Shown piece after piece: positions 39,191 to 46,684 of a stretch of 50,430 bases of DNA. The notes beneath the pieces were generated by a model, which searched no databases, was not told the DNA's origin, and saw only the letters and a list, made by a program, of their open reading frames with translations. Within the stretch, counting starts at the first letter, position 1, and each line of letters begins with the position of its first letter. Source of the stretch: UBA3263 sp964554665 (GTDB taxonomy: Bacteria > Bacteroidota > Bacteroidia > Bacteroidales > Muribaculaceae). The position numbers and the translations under genes were made by a program. Location of the stretch: positions 1-50,430 of the forward strand of contig CAZKPP010000009.1 of the NCBI GenBank assembly GCA_964554665.1, read 5' to 3'.

Positions 39191-40291
39191 TCAATTTAAC
39201 AGAGCGATGTGGCCGGGAATATCGCCGGTTGTGAACTGCTGCTTGAGCTTGCCGTCGGCATCGTAGCAGCGAAGCACTCCGGAGCTGACATAGTTTTTGG
39301 CGTCGGTTACGTAAAAACTCTTGCCGTCGGCAGAAATTGCCAGCGCGTAGGGCGTTTGAATCTTTTCTTGGTCGTCGAAAGTCCAGTCACTTACAGTTAA
39401 CGTTTTCAAATCCAGTTTATTGTAAACATAGGTTGCATTCCAGTTGGCATCGTAGACCTGCTCGTAGCCATAAAGCACGTCTTTGCCAATCATGAAGTTC
39501 GACATATTCAGCGGCAGCTGCTCAACCGTCCAGATTTTGCCCTCGGTGCGGTCGGTAGGCGTGAGCCGGTAGAATCCGGCCGGGATGTCGAAATAGTTTC
39601 CGCGTGCGTTAACATACATTCTGCCCTCGGAGTCGACGCGCAGATGCTGCATGTTGGGGGCAACAACTATGTTGTCAACAACCTCGAAGCTGTTGAGGTC
39701 AATGACGGTTATGGTGTTGTCGTAAATGCCAAGGTCGAAGTTGGCGCTGTTGGCAACGTAGAGCGAATCGCCGATAACCACCATTTCCTCGGGCCCTACG
39801 CCCACGGCTACGCGGCCGGTTACCTGCTGGGTCGACACATCGAAGCGCACAACCGAACCTTGCGGCTGCTGATCGGAAACGTAGGAGGTTACGTAGCCCT
39901 GCTCGCGCGAGTCGAAGGCTATATAGCGGGGCGAATCAACGTTAATCCTGCCCATTGAAAGGGCATTGCGAACGTTCATCACCTCAACCTTGTGCGAGCC
40001 GTTGACAACCGCATAGAGCAGCGGGCCGTGAATTTTCAGGTCGTTGCCGGAATCGCCCAGGCTCAAAACCTCGTCGGGGTTGGCGCGGGTGTAAACGTCG
40101 CTGATAAAATCGTTGTTTTTCAGGTTCAGAAAGTCGAGCTGAGCCTTGTTGGCACCCATGTTGCCTTCGCAGAGAACGTAAACACCGCGCTCAAACAGGA
40201 AGTTATCGCCGGTTGCGGGTTCAACGTTCTTTTCGTTTTCACTGCATGCTGCGAGGCCCAGGGCCAGTAGCGGAAGAAATTTTTTGTACAT
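39191..40291 (-). CDS. btuG: BtuG-like cobalamin-binding beta-propeller lipoprotein (DUF5074)
   Basis: 366 residues. Lipoprotein signal with Cys16 (LALGLAAC) followed by an acidic SENEKNVE, compatible with surface export in Bacteroidota. The opening FLFERGVYVLCEGNMGANKA is the typical DUF5074 start, and the rest is a series of beta-propeller blades (RYIAFDSREQGYVTSYVSD, VGVGPEEMVVIGDSLYVANS, ALAISADGKSFYVTDAKNYV). BtuG proteins of Bacteroides are surface propellers that bind B12 very tightly and pass it to the BtuB transporter. A cobalamin riboswitch 19 bases upstream supports this assignment. No btuB lies in the window, which is unusual. Another YncE-like ligand cannot be excluded. Confidence 0.78.
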   Translation of the reverse strand: MYKKFLPLLALGLAACSENEKNVEPATGDNFLFERGVYVLCEGNMGANKAQLDFLNLKNNDFISDVYTRANPDEVLSLGDSGNDLKIHGPLLYAVVNGSHKVEVMNVRNALSMGRINVDSPRYIAFDSREQGYVTSYVSDQQPQGSVVRFDVSTQQVTGRVAVGVGPEEMVVIGDSLYVANSANFDLGIYDNTITVIDLNSFEVVDNIVVAPNMQHLRVDSEGRMYVNARGNYFDIPAGFYRLTPTDRTEGKIWTVEQLPLNMSNFMIGKDVLYGYEQVYDANWNATYVYNKLDLKTLTVSDWTFDDQEKIQTPYALAISADGKSFYVTDAKNYVSSGVLRCYDADGKLKQQFTTGDIPGHIALLN

Positions 40292-40309
40292 TATAAATAA
40301 TAATTAAAG

Positions 40310-40485
40310 GTTAAAGATCCCGACCATGGCTGCCCGCCGGCAGCAGAAAAACAGGTCTTCTGACTCGTTCCGGAGCCTCGCGCCTTCCCGGCCCTGAGGC
40401 CAGTGGCTGATTTGCGGACTCCCCGTTATTTGGAACTCACAGCAGCGGGTACTGTTGGGGACTTTCACCCCATTCCCTTGATTTT
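40310..40485 (-). promoter_or_regulatory. Cobalamin (B12) riboswitch
   Basis: The minus strand carries the conserved cobalamin-aptamer blocks in order: GGGAATGGGGTGAAAGTCCC, then CAACAGTACCCGCTGCTGTG, then GCCACTG (40401-40407 on plus), then the B12 box GTCAGAAGACCTG (40352-40364). A hairpin GCTGCC/GGCAGC follows, close to the start codon of the BtuG-like gene, and probably gives the kissing loop and the expression platform (translation block). The extent is approximate. The RNA should reduce expression of the downstream genes when B12 is plentiful. Confidence 0.92.
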
Positions 40486-40491
40486 CCACTA

Positions 40492-40522
40492 CAAAGTTAC
40501 GCATTTTTTTCTAAAACGCAAA
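40492..40522 (-). promoter_or_regulatory. Promoter of the cobalamin riboswitch transcript
   Basis: Minus strand: TTTG (40522-40519), 19 bases, TAACTTTG (40499-40492). The same 31 bases recur exactly at 42647-42677 in front of the 678-residue secreted protein. The -33 box overlaps the T-run of the terminator of the upstream gene. Confidence 0.85.
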
Positions 40523-40552
40523 AAGCGCCCGCTCCGCGCAGGGAGCAGGCGC
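40520..40552 (-). terminator. Terminator of the 678-residue secreted-protein gene
   Basis: GCGCCCGCTCC (40525-40535) pairs with GGAGCAGGCGC (40542-40552) with one G-U pair; on the minus strand the stem is followed by TTTTT. The T-run is also part of the -33 box of the riboswitch promoter. Confidence 0.85.
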
Positions 40553-40575
40553 CTGATATTGCTGACGCTACGGGG

Positions 40576-42612
40576 TTATTTAACCAGCGTTTTTTGGCCG
40601 TTTACAATGAAGATGCCGCGGGTGGCGTTGGCAACTCGGCGGCCCTGAATGTCGTAGATAACCTTGTCGGCGGCGCCGGCGCTGATTTCCTCGATTTTTG
40701 AATCGCTCTTGGTCATTACCAGCTTGATGGTTCCGCCGCTGTAGTTTCTGGAGATATTGTTGGTCGTTACGTAGGCCGGAGCTTCGATTACGTTATTGGC
40801 ATAATAGCCGGTATTGGCGTGAGTATGAACATAAATCGCGTCGAAGCCGCTCATAGATATGCCCAGCGACGAAGGCTCAACGTAAACCTTGGCCGGGTCG
40901 GTGGCATTAACGTAGATGTAGTGCTTATGGTTGGCTGAGTGGTCGGCCATGGCGAAATACTCTACCAAAGAGTGTTTGGCGTAGGGGGCCTCGAAGCGGA
41001 AGCGGCCGGGGGTGCTGACGTTTTCTTCGAGCACAACGTTGAAATCTTCCGCGTCGATGTTGCCAAACATGCCGGCCAGGAAGCCTTCGGTGAACTTGGT
41101 GGTGGTGTTGGGCACTACCTTCCAGTCGGCATCAGCCTCGCCGTCGACAATCTGATAGGTGGTTGAGGTGGCAACAACGTTGTTGTCGGCATCAACGCCG
41201 GCAAACATTATTGAGTAGTGGCCGCGCTCGGCGGGAGTGTTGAAGGTCACGCTTGAGCCGGCGGGCACTTCGGTGCCGTTGGCAGCAACGATCTGGCCGT
41301 TAGTGCCGTAGGAAGTGTCGGCATAACCTTTATAAACGTCCATATAGGTCTTGACGATGTCGGCGCCGACGGTGAGGTTAACGGTGGTAGTCGGTCCGTC
41401 GGAACATGCAAACTCGGTTGTTGCCTTCAAAACATAGTCTTTAACAACGGCGCCGGGCAAGGCGATTTTGAAATCCTTGGAATAGGTGTACCAACGGTAC
41501 TCATCGTAGTCGAAATAGGCAAACGACGCGTCGGGGAACGTAATGATCTTATCTTTGAGAGTGCCGTAGCCATCGCCGTCTTCAAACTCGTTTTCAGGGT
41601 TGAAGCCACAGAAAGTAGTGAGACCGTAGGGCTCGAAATCGCCTATGGTGTAAACTTTTTCGTGGTTGGTGGCATCAACAATGACCGTTGTGTAGCTATC
41701 GGTATAACCGATAATCTGCGCAATGGGGTTGTTGGCCACTGCGTAGGGCTTCATGCGGTAAAGGCCTGGCGTTTGGTCGCATTCTTCGATTTTCACGGGC
41801 CAGTGCCAGCCTTCGTCAACGTCGTTGTAGATCGTCAGCAGGCCTTCATACCATTCGCCGGTGCCGATCTGGCTCCAGGTTTGGCTTGCCTTTTCCATGG
41901 CCTCTACGTCAAACAGGTTATAATAGCCCTGGGGAGTGGCAAAAGACTGAGCATCTTCGAGATAAGCGGGGTTTGAGCCGCTGTTCCAATACGCCCACGA
42001 AAAGCCGTAGTCGCCGTCGGTCGGGAAGACGAACGATTCCGAGGCTTCGTCGTAGGTAATCGAAAATTGGCCGATAAAGTTCAGGTCTTCGGCAGCTTCA
42101 TCATAGCGGGTGGGCATGAACGAGATTGCATCCATGCTGCCGTCGGTATCATCTTCCAGCTCGCCGATATACATGTTGCTGAAAGTCATAACGCCGGTTT
42201 CCTCGTCGAAGTCGGCAAGAACGCCGCTGATAAACCATTCTTCGCTCAGGTCATAGATTTCGGCCATGCCATCTTCAACAAAAAGCTCGACTTCAATGTC
42301 TACCGGACCCATCGAGGTGTAGAAATAATAGTCGCCGAGCGAAAGAATATAAATGCCGTCATATTTTGAGCCCTCGGCGCCTTCGGCCTTGCGGGGAGAC
42401 TTGCGCTTGAGCGAAGCGGTTGCGGCAGTGTGTTTGGCCGCGGTTTGCGACGTGAGGTTAGCGCGGAGGCCACGCTCCGACTTTTCTACCGCAGCCTTGA
42501 AGTTCAGGCCGCCGCGAAGCGGAGAAACCACCTCGCCCGCAACCTTGGGAGCGGTTGCCGATGCCGCTACGGCAACCAGCGCCGACAGCATCATAGAGTA
42601 AAATCTTTTCAT
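40576..42612 (-). CDS. Secreted protein with sorting-like tail (paralog A2)
   Basis: 678 residues. Signal peptide MKRFYSMMLSALVAVAASA. It shares with the proteins at 27743-29254 and 42733-45057 the opening domain (SKYDGIYILSLGDYYFYTSM here) and a paired module (GLYRMKPYAVANN...). Its C-terminal third (ATEFACSDGPTTTVNLTVGA, STPGRFRFEAPYAKHS, YIYVNATDPAKVYVEPSSLG) follows the 503-residue protein closely. The tail is KVIYDIQGRRVANATRGIFI...QKTLVK. No catalytic residues recognised. Promoter and terminator lie in duplicated 72-bp cassettes, so the gene probably arose by tandem duplication with its right-hand neighbour. Confidence 0.75.
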   Translation of the reverse strand: MKRFYSMMLSALVAVAASATAPKVAGEVVSPLRGGLNFKAAVEKSERGLRANLTSQTAAKHTAATASLKRKSPRKAEGAEGSKYDGIYILSLGDYYFYTSMGPVDIEVELFVEDGMAEIYDLSEEWFISGVLADFDEETGVMTFSNMYIGELEDDTDGSMDAISFMPTRYDEAAEDLNFIGQFSITYDEASESFVFPTDGDYGFSWAYWNSGSNPAYLEDAQSFATPQGYYNLFDVEAMEKASQTWSQIGTGEWYEGLLTIYNDVDEGWHWPVKIEECDQTPGLYRMKPYAVANNPIAQIIGYTDSYTTVIVDATNHEKVYTIGDFEPYGLTTFCGFNPENEFEDGDGYGTLKDKIITFPDASFAYFDYDEYRWYTYSKDFKIALPGAVVKDYVLKATTEFACSDGPTTTVNLTVGADIVKTYMDVYKGYADTSYGTNGQIVAANGTEVPAGSSVTFNTPAERGHYSIMFAGVDADNNVVATSTTYQIVDGEADADWKVVPNTTTKFTEGFLAGMFGNIDAEDFNVVLEENVSTPGRFRFEAPYAKHSLVEYFAMADHSANHKHYIYVNATDPAKVYVEPSSLGISMSGFDAIYVHTHANTGYYANNVIEAPAYVTTNNISRNYSGGTIKLVMTKSDSKIEEISAGAADKVIYDIQGRRVANATRGIFIVNGQKTLVK

Positions 42613-42646
42613 TCGTTAAGTGCTTAAATTGTGAATAATATATCGT

Positions 42647-42677
42647 CAAAGTTACGCATTTTTTTCTAAAACGCAAA
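42647..42677 (-). promoter_or_regulatory. Promoter of the 678-residue secreted-protein gene
   Basis: Minus strand: TTTG (42677-42674), 19 bases, TAACTTTG (42654-42647). Identical to the riboswitch promoter at 40492-40522. Confidence 0.82.
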
Positions 42678-42707
42678 AAGCGCCCGCTCCGCACAGGGAG
42701 CAGGCGC
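42675..42707 (-). terminator. Terminator of the 774-residue secreted-protein gene
   Basis: GCGCCCGCTCC (42680-42690) pairs with GGAGCAGGCGC (42697-42707), followed on the minus strand by TTTTT; second copy of the hairpin described at 40520-40552. Confidence 0.85.
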
Positions 42708-42732
42708 CTGATATTGCTAACCTTACGGTGAA

Positions 42733-45057
42733 TTATTTCACGAAGGCTTTTTTGCCGTTAACAATGTAGAGGCCACGGGTGGGGTTGGCAACGCGACGGC
42801 CCTGGATGTCATAAACAACCTTGTCGGCGCTTACGCTGCTAACTTCCTTAATGCCGGTGGTATCGATAGTAACTTCAACTTCGTTTTTAGCACCATTGAG
42901 GGTTACTTCGGTAGTTTTGCCTTCAACGTCGATATTAACCTTGCCGAAATAGCCGGTGGTGAAGGGAACGTCGATGGTAGCCTTACCTTCGGCATCGGTA
43001 ACGATGTCGTTTTCGTCAGACTGAGTGTCGATTCCTTCTTCAGCTGCCGAAGCCAAAGCAACTTTAACACCTTCGAGAGCGGTACCGTCCTGACCCTTAA
43101 CGATTACGTCAACGGTAATTGCGGGGAGGGTAATTTCGCCGGTAGATTTCAGTCTCCACCAGTTGCCGGGTTCGCATTCATAATTAAAGCGGATAAAGGG
43201 TGATTGAGATGCAAGTTTAACAACGTTATCTTCCAGTGTTACAACGCCAATTCCGGCGGGCATAGTTTCTTTGTCGTAGCCCAGAGCGGCGATATTACCA
43301 ACAGCTGCATAGCCGTAGTCGGGGTCTGCAATACCGGTCATGCACTGGGGAAGAGCAACCCAAGTAGGATCGGTTGCGTCAATAACCATAGCAACAGTTT
43401 TGTCGCCGGCAACATATTCAATGCCATCAACATATTGAGTCAAACCAACATAGGGATTGATAAGGCGATACACTGCGGAATTATCGGCCTTGGCCTGAAC
43501 CTCAACATTATCAAATGTGAAATTACCGCCGAGGAAACCGCTGAAGTAAGGATCGGTGAAAGTAGTAGTACCAACAGTGGTCCAGCCATCCTGCTCAGCG
43601 TCGAAAATAACAGCCAAAGAAAGTTGAGTATAACCCTTCATTACACCGGCTTCGTTGAATGCACCAACATAAACAATTGCGAAGTCTGACTCGGTCATGG
43701 GTTTGTTGAGAACGTTCGAAGTAGCGGGAGACACGGTGAACGAATCGCCGGTAACAACGGCACCATACTTCTCAATAGTAATACCGGCATTTACAGCGAT
43801 GCTGTAATCGAAATCATAAGGAAGCACCACATACTTAACCGATGCTACGTCAGCACCCTTGGCAACAGAAACCGTCCAGGTGTTGTTTGCACTTGCGGGG
43901 CTGTCGGTGTAAGCTTCAATGGTGTAATCTTTAACAGCAGCACCTTCAAAAACTATGCGCAGGCTGGGCTGACCTTCGTTGGAAACAATATACCATCCAT
44001 TTTCAGCAGTATCTAAAAAAGCAAAAGAGGGTTCGGGGAATTCTATAATTCCATCTTGGTAGGTGCCATAATAGTCAGCGTTGAAATTATTTTCAGCATT
44101 CACACCACTGAAAGTTTCCACACCGTAGGGAGAGAATTGGCCTTTGGTAAATACTTTTTCAGGGTTGGAAATATTTACATAAACGTAGGTTTCAGTGTCT
44201 ACGCCAAGACCAAGTGCGGTACCAACAGGATTTTCAACAGCGTAGGGCTGCATGCGATACAAACCTTCGACTTCGTTGCACTCTTCTATTTCAATATCCC
44301 AGCTGTAAATTTCGTTGATAGCAGAGTTAACGGTCATCAAGCCGTCGTAGTAGGTAACTTTACCGGCTGAAGCGTATGTAAAACCGCCTTTTTTCATGCT
44401 ATCAAATAAATAGCCAAAAAACCATCCTCCAAAATAAGTACTGTTTAAATCAAATGATTGCGCGGCCTTTACAGCAGCAGTCTTTTGCCAAGCACTGGTC
44501 CAGCCCCAGCCACCTTCCAAAATACCGGTAGCACTGGGAAAGACTAATTCAGTAGCATCTTCGTTAAAGGTAGCAGTAAAACTTACAAAAGTTGCTTGAT
44601 TCTTGAAATCTACCGGAATGTAGGAAAAAGCATAAGAAGAACTTGCACCTAAATAGGTATTAACAAAAGTAACCACACCGGTTTCTTCATCAATCTGGGC
44701 CTTAATAGGATTAAATTCTTCAGAATCAATAGTTAAAACGCCGTTGCTTGCAGTTACGTTAACTTCGTATTGTACACTTTCACCGGTCGAATTATCAAAA
44801 ATACCATCAATAAAAGTAAGAATGTATTCGCCATCATATTTTGACTGGGTTCCATCGGCTTTTCTGGGAGCTTTGGCAACACGCTCCAAACCTTTGAATT
44901 CCATAGACTTTTTAACATCAAGAAGTCTGCTAACTTGACGGTTGACTACCGCATTTTTGGCATAGTTACTATCAAAAGTATTTACTACTTCTGATGTGCC
45001 TGCGGATGCTGCGATAGCAACTGCTGCCGACAGCATTAAGGAGTACAATCTTTTCAT
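42733..45057 (-). CDS. Large secreted protein with sorting-like tail (paralog A3)
   Basis: 774 residues. Signal peptide MKRLYSLMLSAAVAIAASAG. The opening domain (SKYDGEYILTFIDGIFDNST), GLYRMQPYAVENPVG and the later FSGFLGGNFTFDNVEVQAKA correspond to blocks of the 678-residue neighbour. Near the C-terminus an extra carboxypeptidase-regulatory/Ig-like domain (VDVIVKGQDGTALEGVKVAL ... TDAEGKATIDVPFTTGYFG) precedes the tail KVVYDIQGRRVANPTRGLYI...KKAFVK. The N-terminal two thirds (about 43.2-45.0 kb) is clearly more AT-rich than flanking genes, with Asn/Lys/Ile codons ending in A/T, suggesting transfer or recombination. Function unknown; probably a surface or matrix protein. Confidence 0.75.
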   Translation of the reverse strand: MKRLYSLMLSAAVAIAASAGTSEVVNTFDSNYAKNAVVNRQVSRLLDVKKSMEFKGLERVAKAPRKADGTQSKYDGEYILTFIDGIFDNSTGESVQYEVNVTASNGVLTIDSEEFNPIKAQIDEETGVVTFVNTYLGASSSYAFSYIPVDFKNQATFVSFTATFNEDATELVFPSATGILEGGWGWTSAWQKTAAVKAAQSFDLNSTYFGGWFFGYLFDSMKKGGFTYASAGKVTYYDGLMTVNSAINEIYSWDIEIEECNEVEGLYRMQPYAVENPVGTALGLGVDTETYVYVNISNPEKVFTKGQFSPYGVETFSGVNAENNFNADYYGTYQDGIIEFPEPSFAFLDTAENGWYIVSNEGQPSLRIVFEGAAVKDYTIEAYTDSPASANNTWTVSVAKGADVASVKYVVLPYDFDYSIAVNAGITIEKYGAVVTGDSFTVSPATSNVLNKPMTESDFAIVYVGAFNEAGVMKGYTQLSLAVIFDAEQDGWTTVGTTTFTDPYFSGFLGGNFTFDNVEVQAKADNSAVYRLINPYVGLTQYVDGIEYVAGDKTVAMVIDATDPTWVALPQCMTGIADPDYGYAAVGNIAALGYDKETMPAGIGVVTLEDNVVKLASQSPFIRFNYECEPGNWWRLKSTGEITLPAITVDVIVKGQDGTALEGVKVALASAAEEGIDTQSDENDIVTDAEGKATIDVPFTTGYFGKVNIDVEGKTTEVTLNGAKNEVEVTIDTTGIKEVSSVSADKVVYDIQGRRVANPTRGLYIVNGKKAFVK

Positions 45058-45111
45058 TTGTTAAGTGTTTAAATTGTGAATAATAGTACCTAATTGTAAG
45101 TAATATGCCGC

Positions 45112-45142
45112 CAAAATTAGACAAATTTTTTTTATTTTCAAA
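45112..45142 (-). promoter_or_regulatory. Promoter of the 774-residue secreted-protein gene
   Basis: Minus strand: TTTG (45142-45139), 19 bases, TAATTTTG (45119-45112). The leader after it (TTCACAATTTAAACACTTAAC before the ATG region) is nearly the same as that of the 678-residue paralog, although the promoter itself differs. Confidence 0.78.
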
Positions 45143-45214
45143 TTTTTTATAACAAAATGTTACTAAAATGTAATTTTTTAAACTAAATTTCAATTTTTTT
45201 CGTTATTTCAGTGT

Positions 45215-45961
45215 ATGAAAACAGTTAAAGATACCCTTTGCGGCCGCCGCTCGGTGCGCCGCTATGAGCGCGAAGCCATATCTGCCGACGATATGGCCCT
45301 GATTTACGACGCTATACGCAATACCCCCACGAGCTACAACGGTCAGCAGTTTTCGGTTATCGACGTTACCGACCAGCAGCTCAAGGAGCGACTCTATGAA
45401 ATGACCGGCCAAAAGCAGATTAAAACCTGCAACCACTTTTTGGCCTTTTGCGGCGACTACAATAAAATCCGCACCATAGCCCGCGCCAAGGGCATAGAGA
45501 TGCCGGAGTTTGAAAACACGGTCGACGGCCTGATAGTGGCCACAGTCGATGCCACGCTGGCGATGATGAGCGCCGTGGTGGCCGCCGAGTCCGTGGGGCT
45601 GGGCACCTGCTGCATAGGCTATGCGCGCACAGCCGACCCCGAGGGCATAGCCCGCGAGTTGGGGTTGCCCAAGGGTGTGTATGTTGTTTGCGGGCTGGCC
45701 TTAGGCATTCCCCGCGAAGAGCCGGACCTCAAGCCGAAGCAGCCGCTGAGCCTGTTGGTGCACTCAAACCACTATCGTACCGACGACCTGACGCCAGACC
45801 TGATGGCCTACGACGCAGAAATCAGCCATTACAATGAAACGCGCTCGGGCACCAAGTCGACCAACGACTGGGCGGCCCACATCGTCGGCTACTACACCGA
45901 GGCCATGACCTACGACATGCTCCGCCACCTCGCCCTCCGCGGCTTCCACCTCCAAAGCTAA
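45215..45961 (+). CDS. NfsA-like nitroreductase-family flavoprotein
   Basis: 248 residues. MKTVKDTLCGRRSVRRYERE contains the FMN phosphate-binding RRSVRRY, then NTPTSYNGQQFSVIDV (FMN-binding Ser/Asn/Gln region), AESVGLGTCCIGYAR and VYVVCGLALGIPREEPDLKP, the motif typical of the NfsA/FRP group of NADPH-dependent FMN oxidoreductases. Possible substrates are nitroaromatics, quinones or flavins; the physiological one is unknown. The C-terminal residues (ETRSGTKSTNDWAAHIVGYY) are family-like. It stands alone on the plus strand, followed directly by REP-like hairpins. No TAnnTTTG box was found in front. Confidence 0.85.
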   Translation: MKTVKDTLCGRRSVRRYEREAISADDMALIYDAIRNTPTSYNGQQFSVIDVTDQQLKERLYEMTGQKQIKTCNHFLAFCGDYNKIRTIARAKGIEMPEFENTVDGLIVATVDATLAMMSAVVAAESVGLGTCCIGYARTADPEGIARELGLPKGVYVVCGLALGIPREEPDLKPKQPLSLLVHSNHYRTDDLTPDLMAYDAEISHYNETRSGTKSTNDWAAHIVGYYTEAMTYDMLRHLALRGFHLQS

Positions 45962-45964
45962 CCC

Positions 45965-46132
45965 AGGCTCGGAGAGGCCCATCGTAATAATCCCTATTGT
46001 CATTAGGGCCCTCTCCGAGGCACCCCCTTACCTCACTGGCGGCTCGGAGAGCCGATTGTATGGTAAACCCCAGGCTTCAGCCTGGGGAGTAGGGGCTACC
46101 CATATACGGGCCTCGGAGAGGGCCTTCGTGGG
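45965..46132. repeat. REP-like palindromes, left side of the second transposase
   Basis: CTCGGAGAGGCCC (about 45968) pairs with GGGCCCTCTCCGAG (about 46006); then GGCTCGGAGAGCC, a hairpin CCCCAGGCTTCAGCCTGGGG, and GGGCCTCGGAGAGGGCC. The part 46040-46130 is a near-complete inverted copy of 46594-46684 on the other side of the transposase gene. The family differs in sequence from that at 22-23 kb. Confidence 0.88.
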
Positions 46133-46133
46133 T

Positions 46134-46577
46134 CTATTGCAGGTCGCGAGAGTCGTACTCTAAATGAGCATATTTGTAAAAGCTAAGAATTTCGTTGTCG
46201 AAAGTTGATCCCAAATGATGAGTTTGTTGATTCCTAATATACTCAATAACAGTATTTTTCCTGTCAGGAGAAACCGAACATGCAAAATATTCCTTAGCCC
46301 ATCCACCAAACCAAGGAAACTTTGGATTTCTCCGCAAAAACGAAGATGAAGTTCCTTTAACGGTTTGCATCAGCGACGATAAGGAAACTGCCGGATTTAA
46401 ATCTATGAGTATATGCACATGATTTTGTATTCCCCCAATTCTTATAAGCTTACAATTGTTTTCCTTAATTATGGAAGTTATAAACTTATATAAATCAGGA
46501 AGATGCTCTAACGACAAAGTCATTTCGCGCTTTGCAGTGCAAAACACAATATGATACAGTGCGCAAACTTTACTCAT
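46134..46577 (-). CDS. IS200-like (HUH, Y1) transposase within inverted REP repeats
   Basis: 147 residues. CALYHIVFCTAKREM is the usual opening; HUH motif QNHVHILIDL (His53, His55); catalytic tyrosine Tyr113 in NTVIEYIRNQQTHH with Gln117. It is a complete single-domain Y1 transposase with no tnpB. The gene is much more AT-rich than its neighbours, a sign of transfer. The stop lies at the edge of the left palindrome cluster and the start 17 bases from the right one, so gene and repeats form one unit. The YI.NQ..HH pattern is shared with the transposase at 22562. Confidence 0.85.
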   Translation of the reverse strand: MSKVCALYHIVFCTAKREMTLSLEHLPDLYKFITSIIKENNCKLIRIGGIQNHVHILIDLNPAVSLSSLMQTVKGTSSSFLRRNPKFPWFGGWAKEYFACSVSPDRKNTVIEYIRNQQTHHLGSTFDNEILSFYKYAHLEYDSRDLQ

Positions 46578-46593
46578 AGATATCCGATTTTTA

Positions 46594-46684
46594 CAAGGGC
46601 CCTCTCCGAGGCCCTATGTTAGGGGGCTTTCTCCCCGGGCTGAAGCCCGGGGTTTACCACACTTAAGGCTCTCCGAGCCTGCCT
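46594..46684. repeat. REP-like palindromes, right side of the second transposase (inverted copy)
   Basis: Contains AGGGCCCTCTCCGAGGCCCT, the hairpin CCCCGGGCTGAAGCCCGGGG next to GGTTTACCA, and AGGCTCTCCGAGCCT. Read on the minus strand it repeats the order of 46040-46130 (GGCTCGGAGAGCC - GGTAAACCCC hairpin - GGGCCTCGGAGAGGGCC). Confidence 0.88.

Larger units (their letters stand above)
40492..40563. repeat. 72-bp terminator/promoter cassette, copy 1
   Basis: Matches 42647-42718 at 71 of 72 positions (G at 40538, A at 42693). It carries the terminator hairpin of the gene on its left-hand (higher coordinate) side and the promoter of the next unit. Confidence 0.95.
42647..42718. repeat. 72-bp terminator/promoter cassette, copy 2
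   Basis: Matches 40492-40563 except for A at 42693. The hairpin at 42680-42707 ends the 774-residue gene and the -33/-7 boxes start the 678-residue gene. Confidence 0.95.

Noticed and set aside
40304..40504. 66-residue open frame and a possible tRNA-like fold
   Set aside because: The conservation is that of the cobalamin riboswitch (B12 box, GCCACTG, CCCGCTGCTGTG); no tRNA arms fit.
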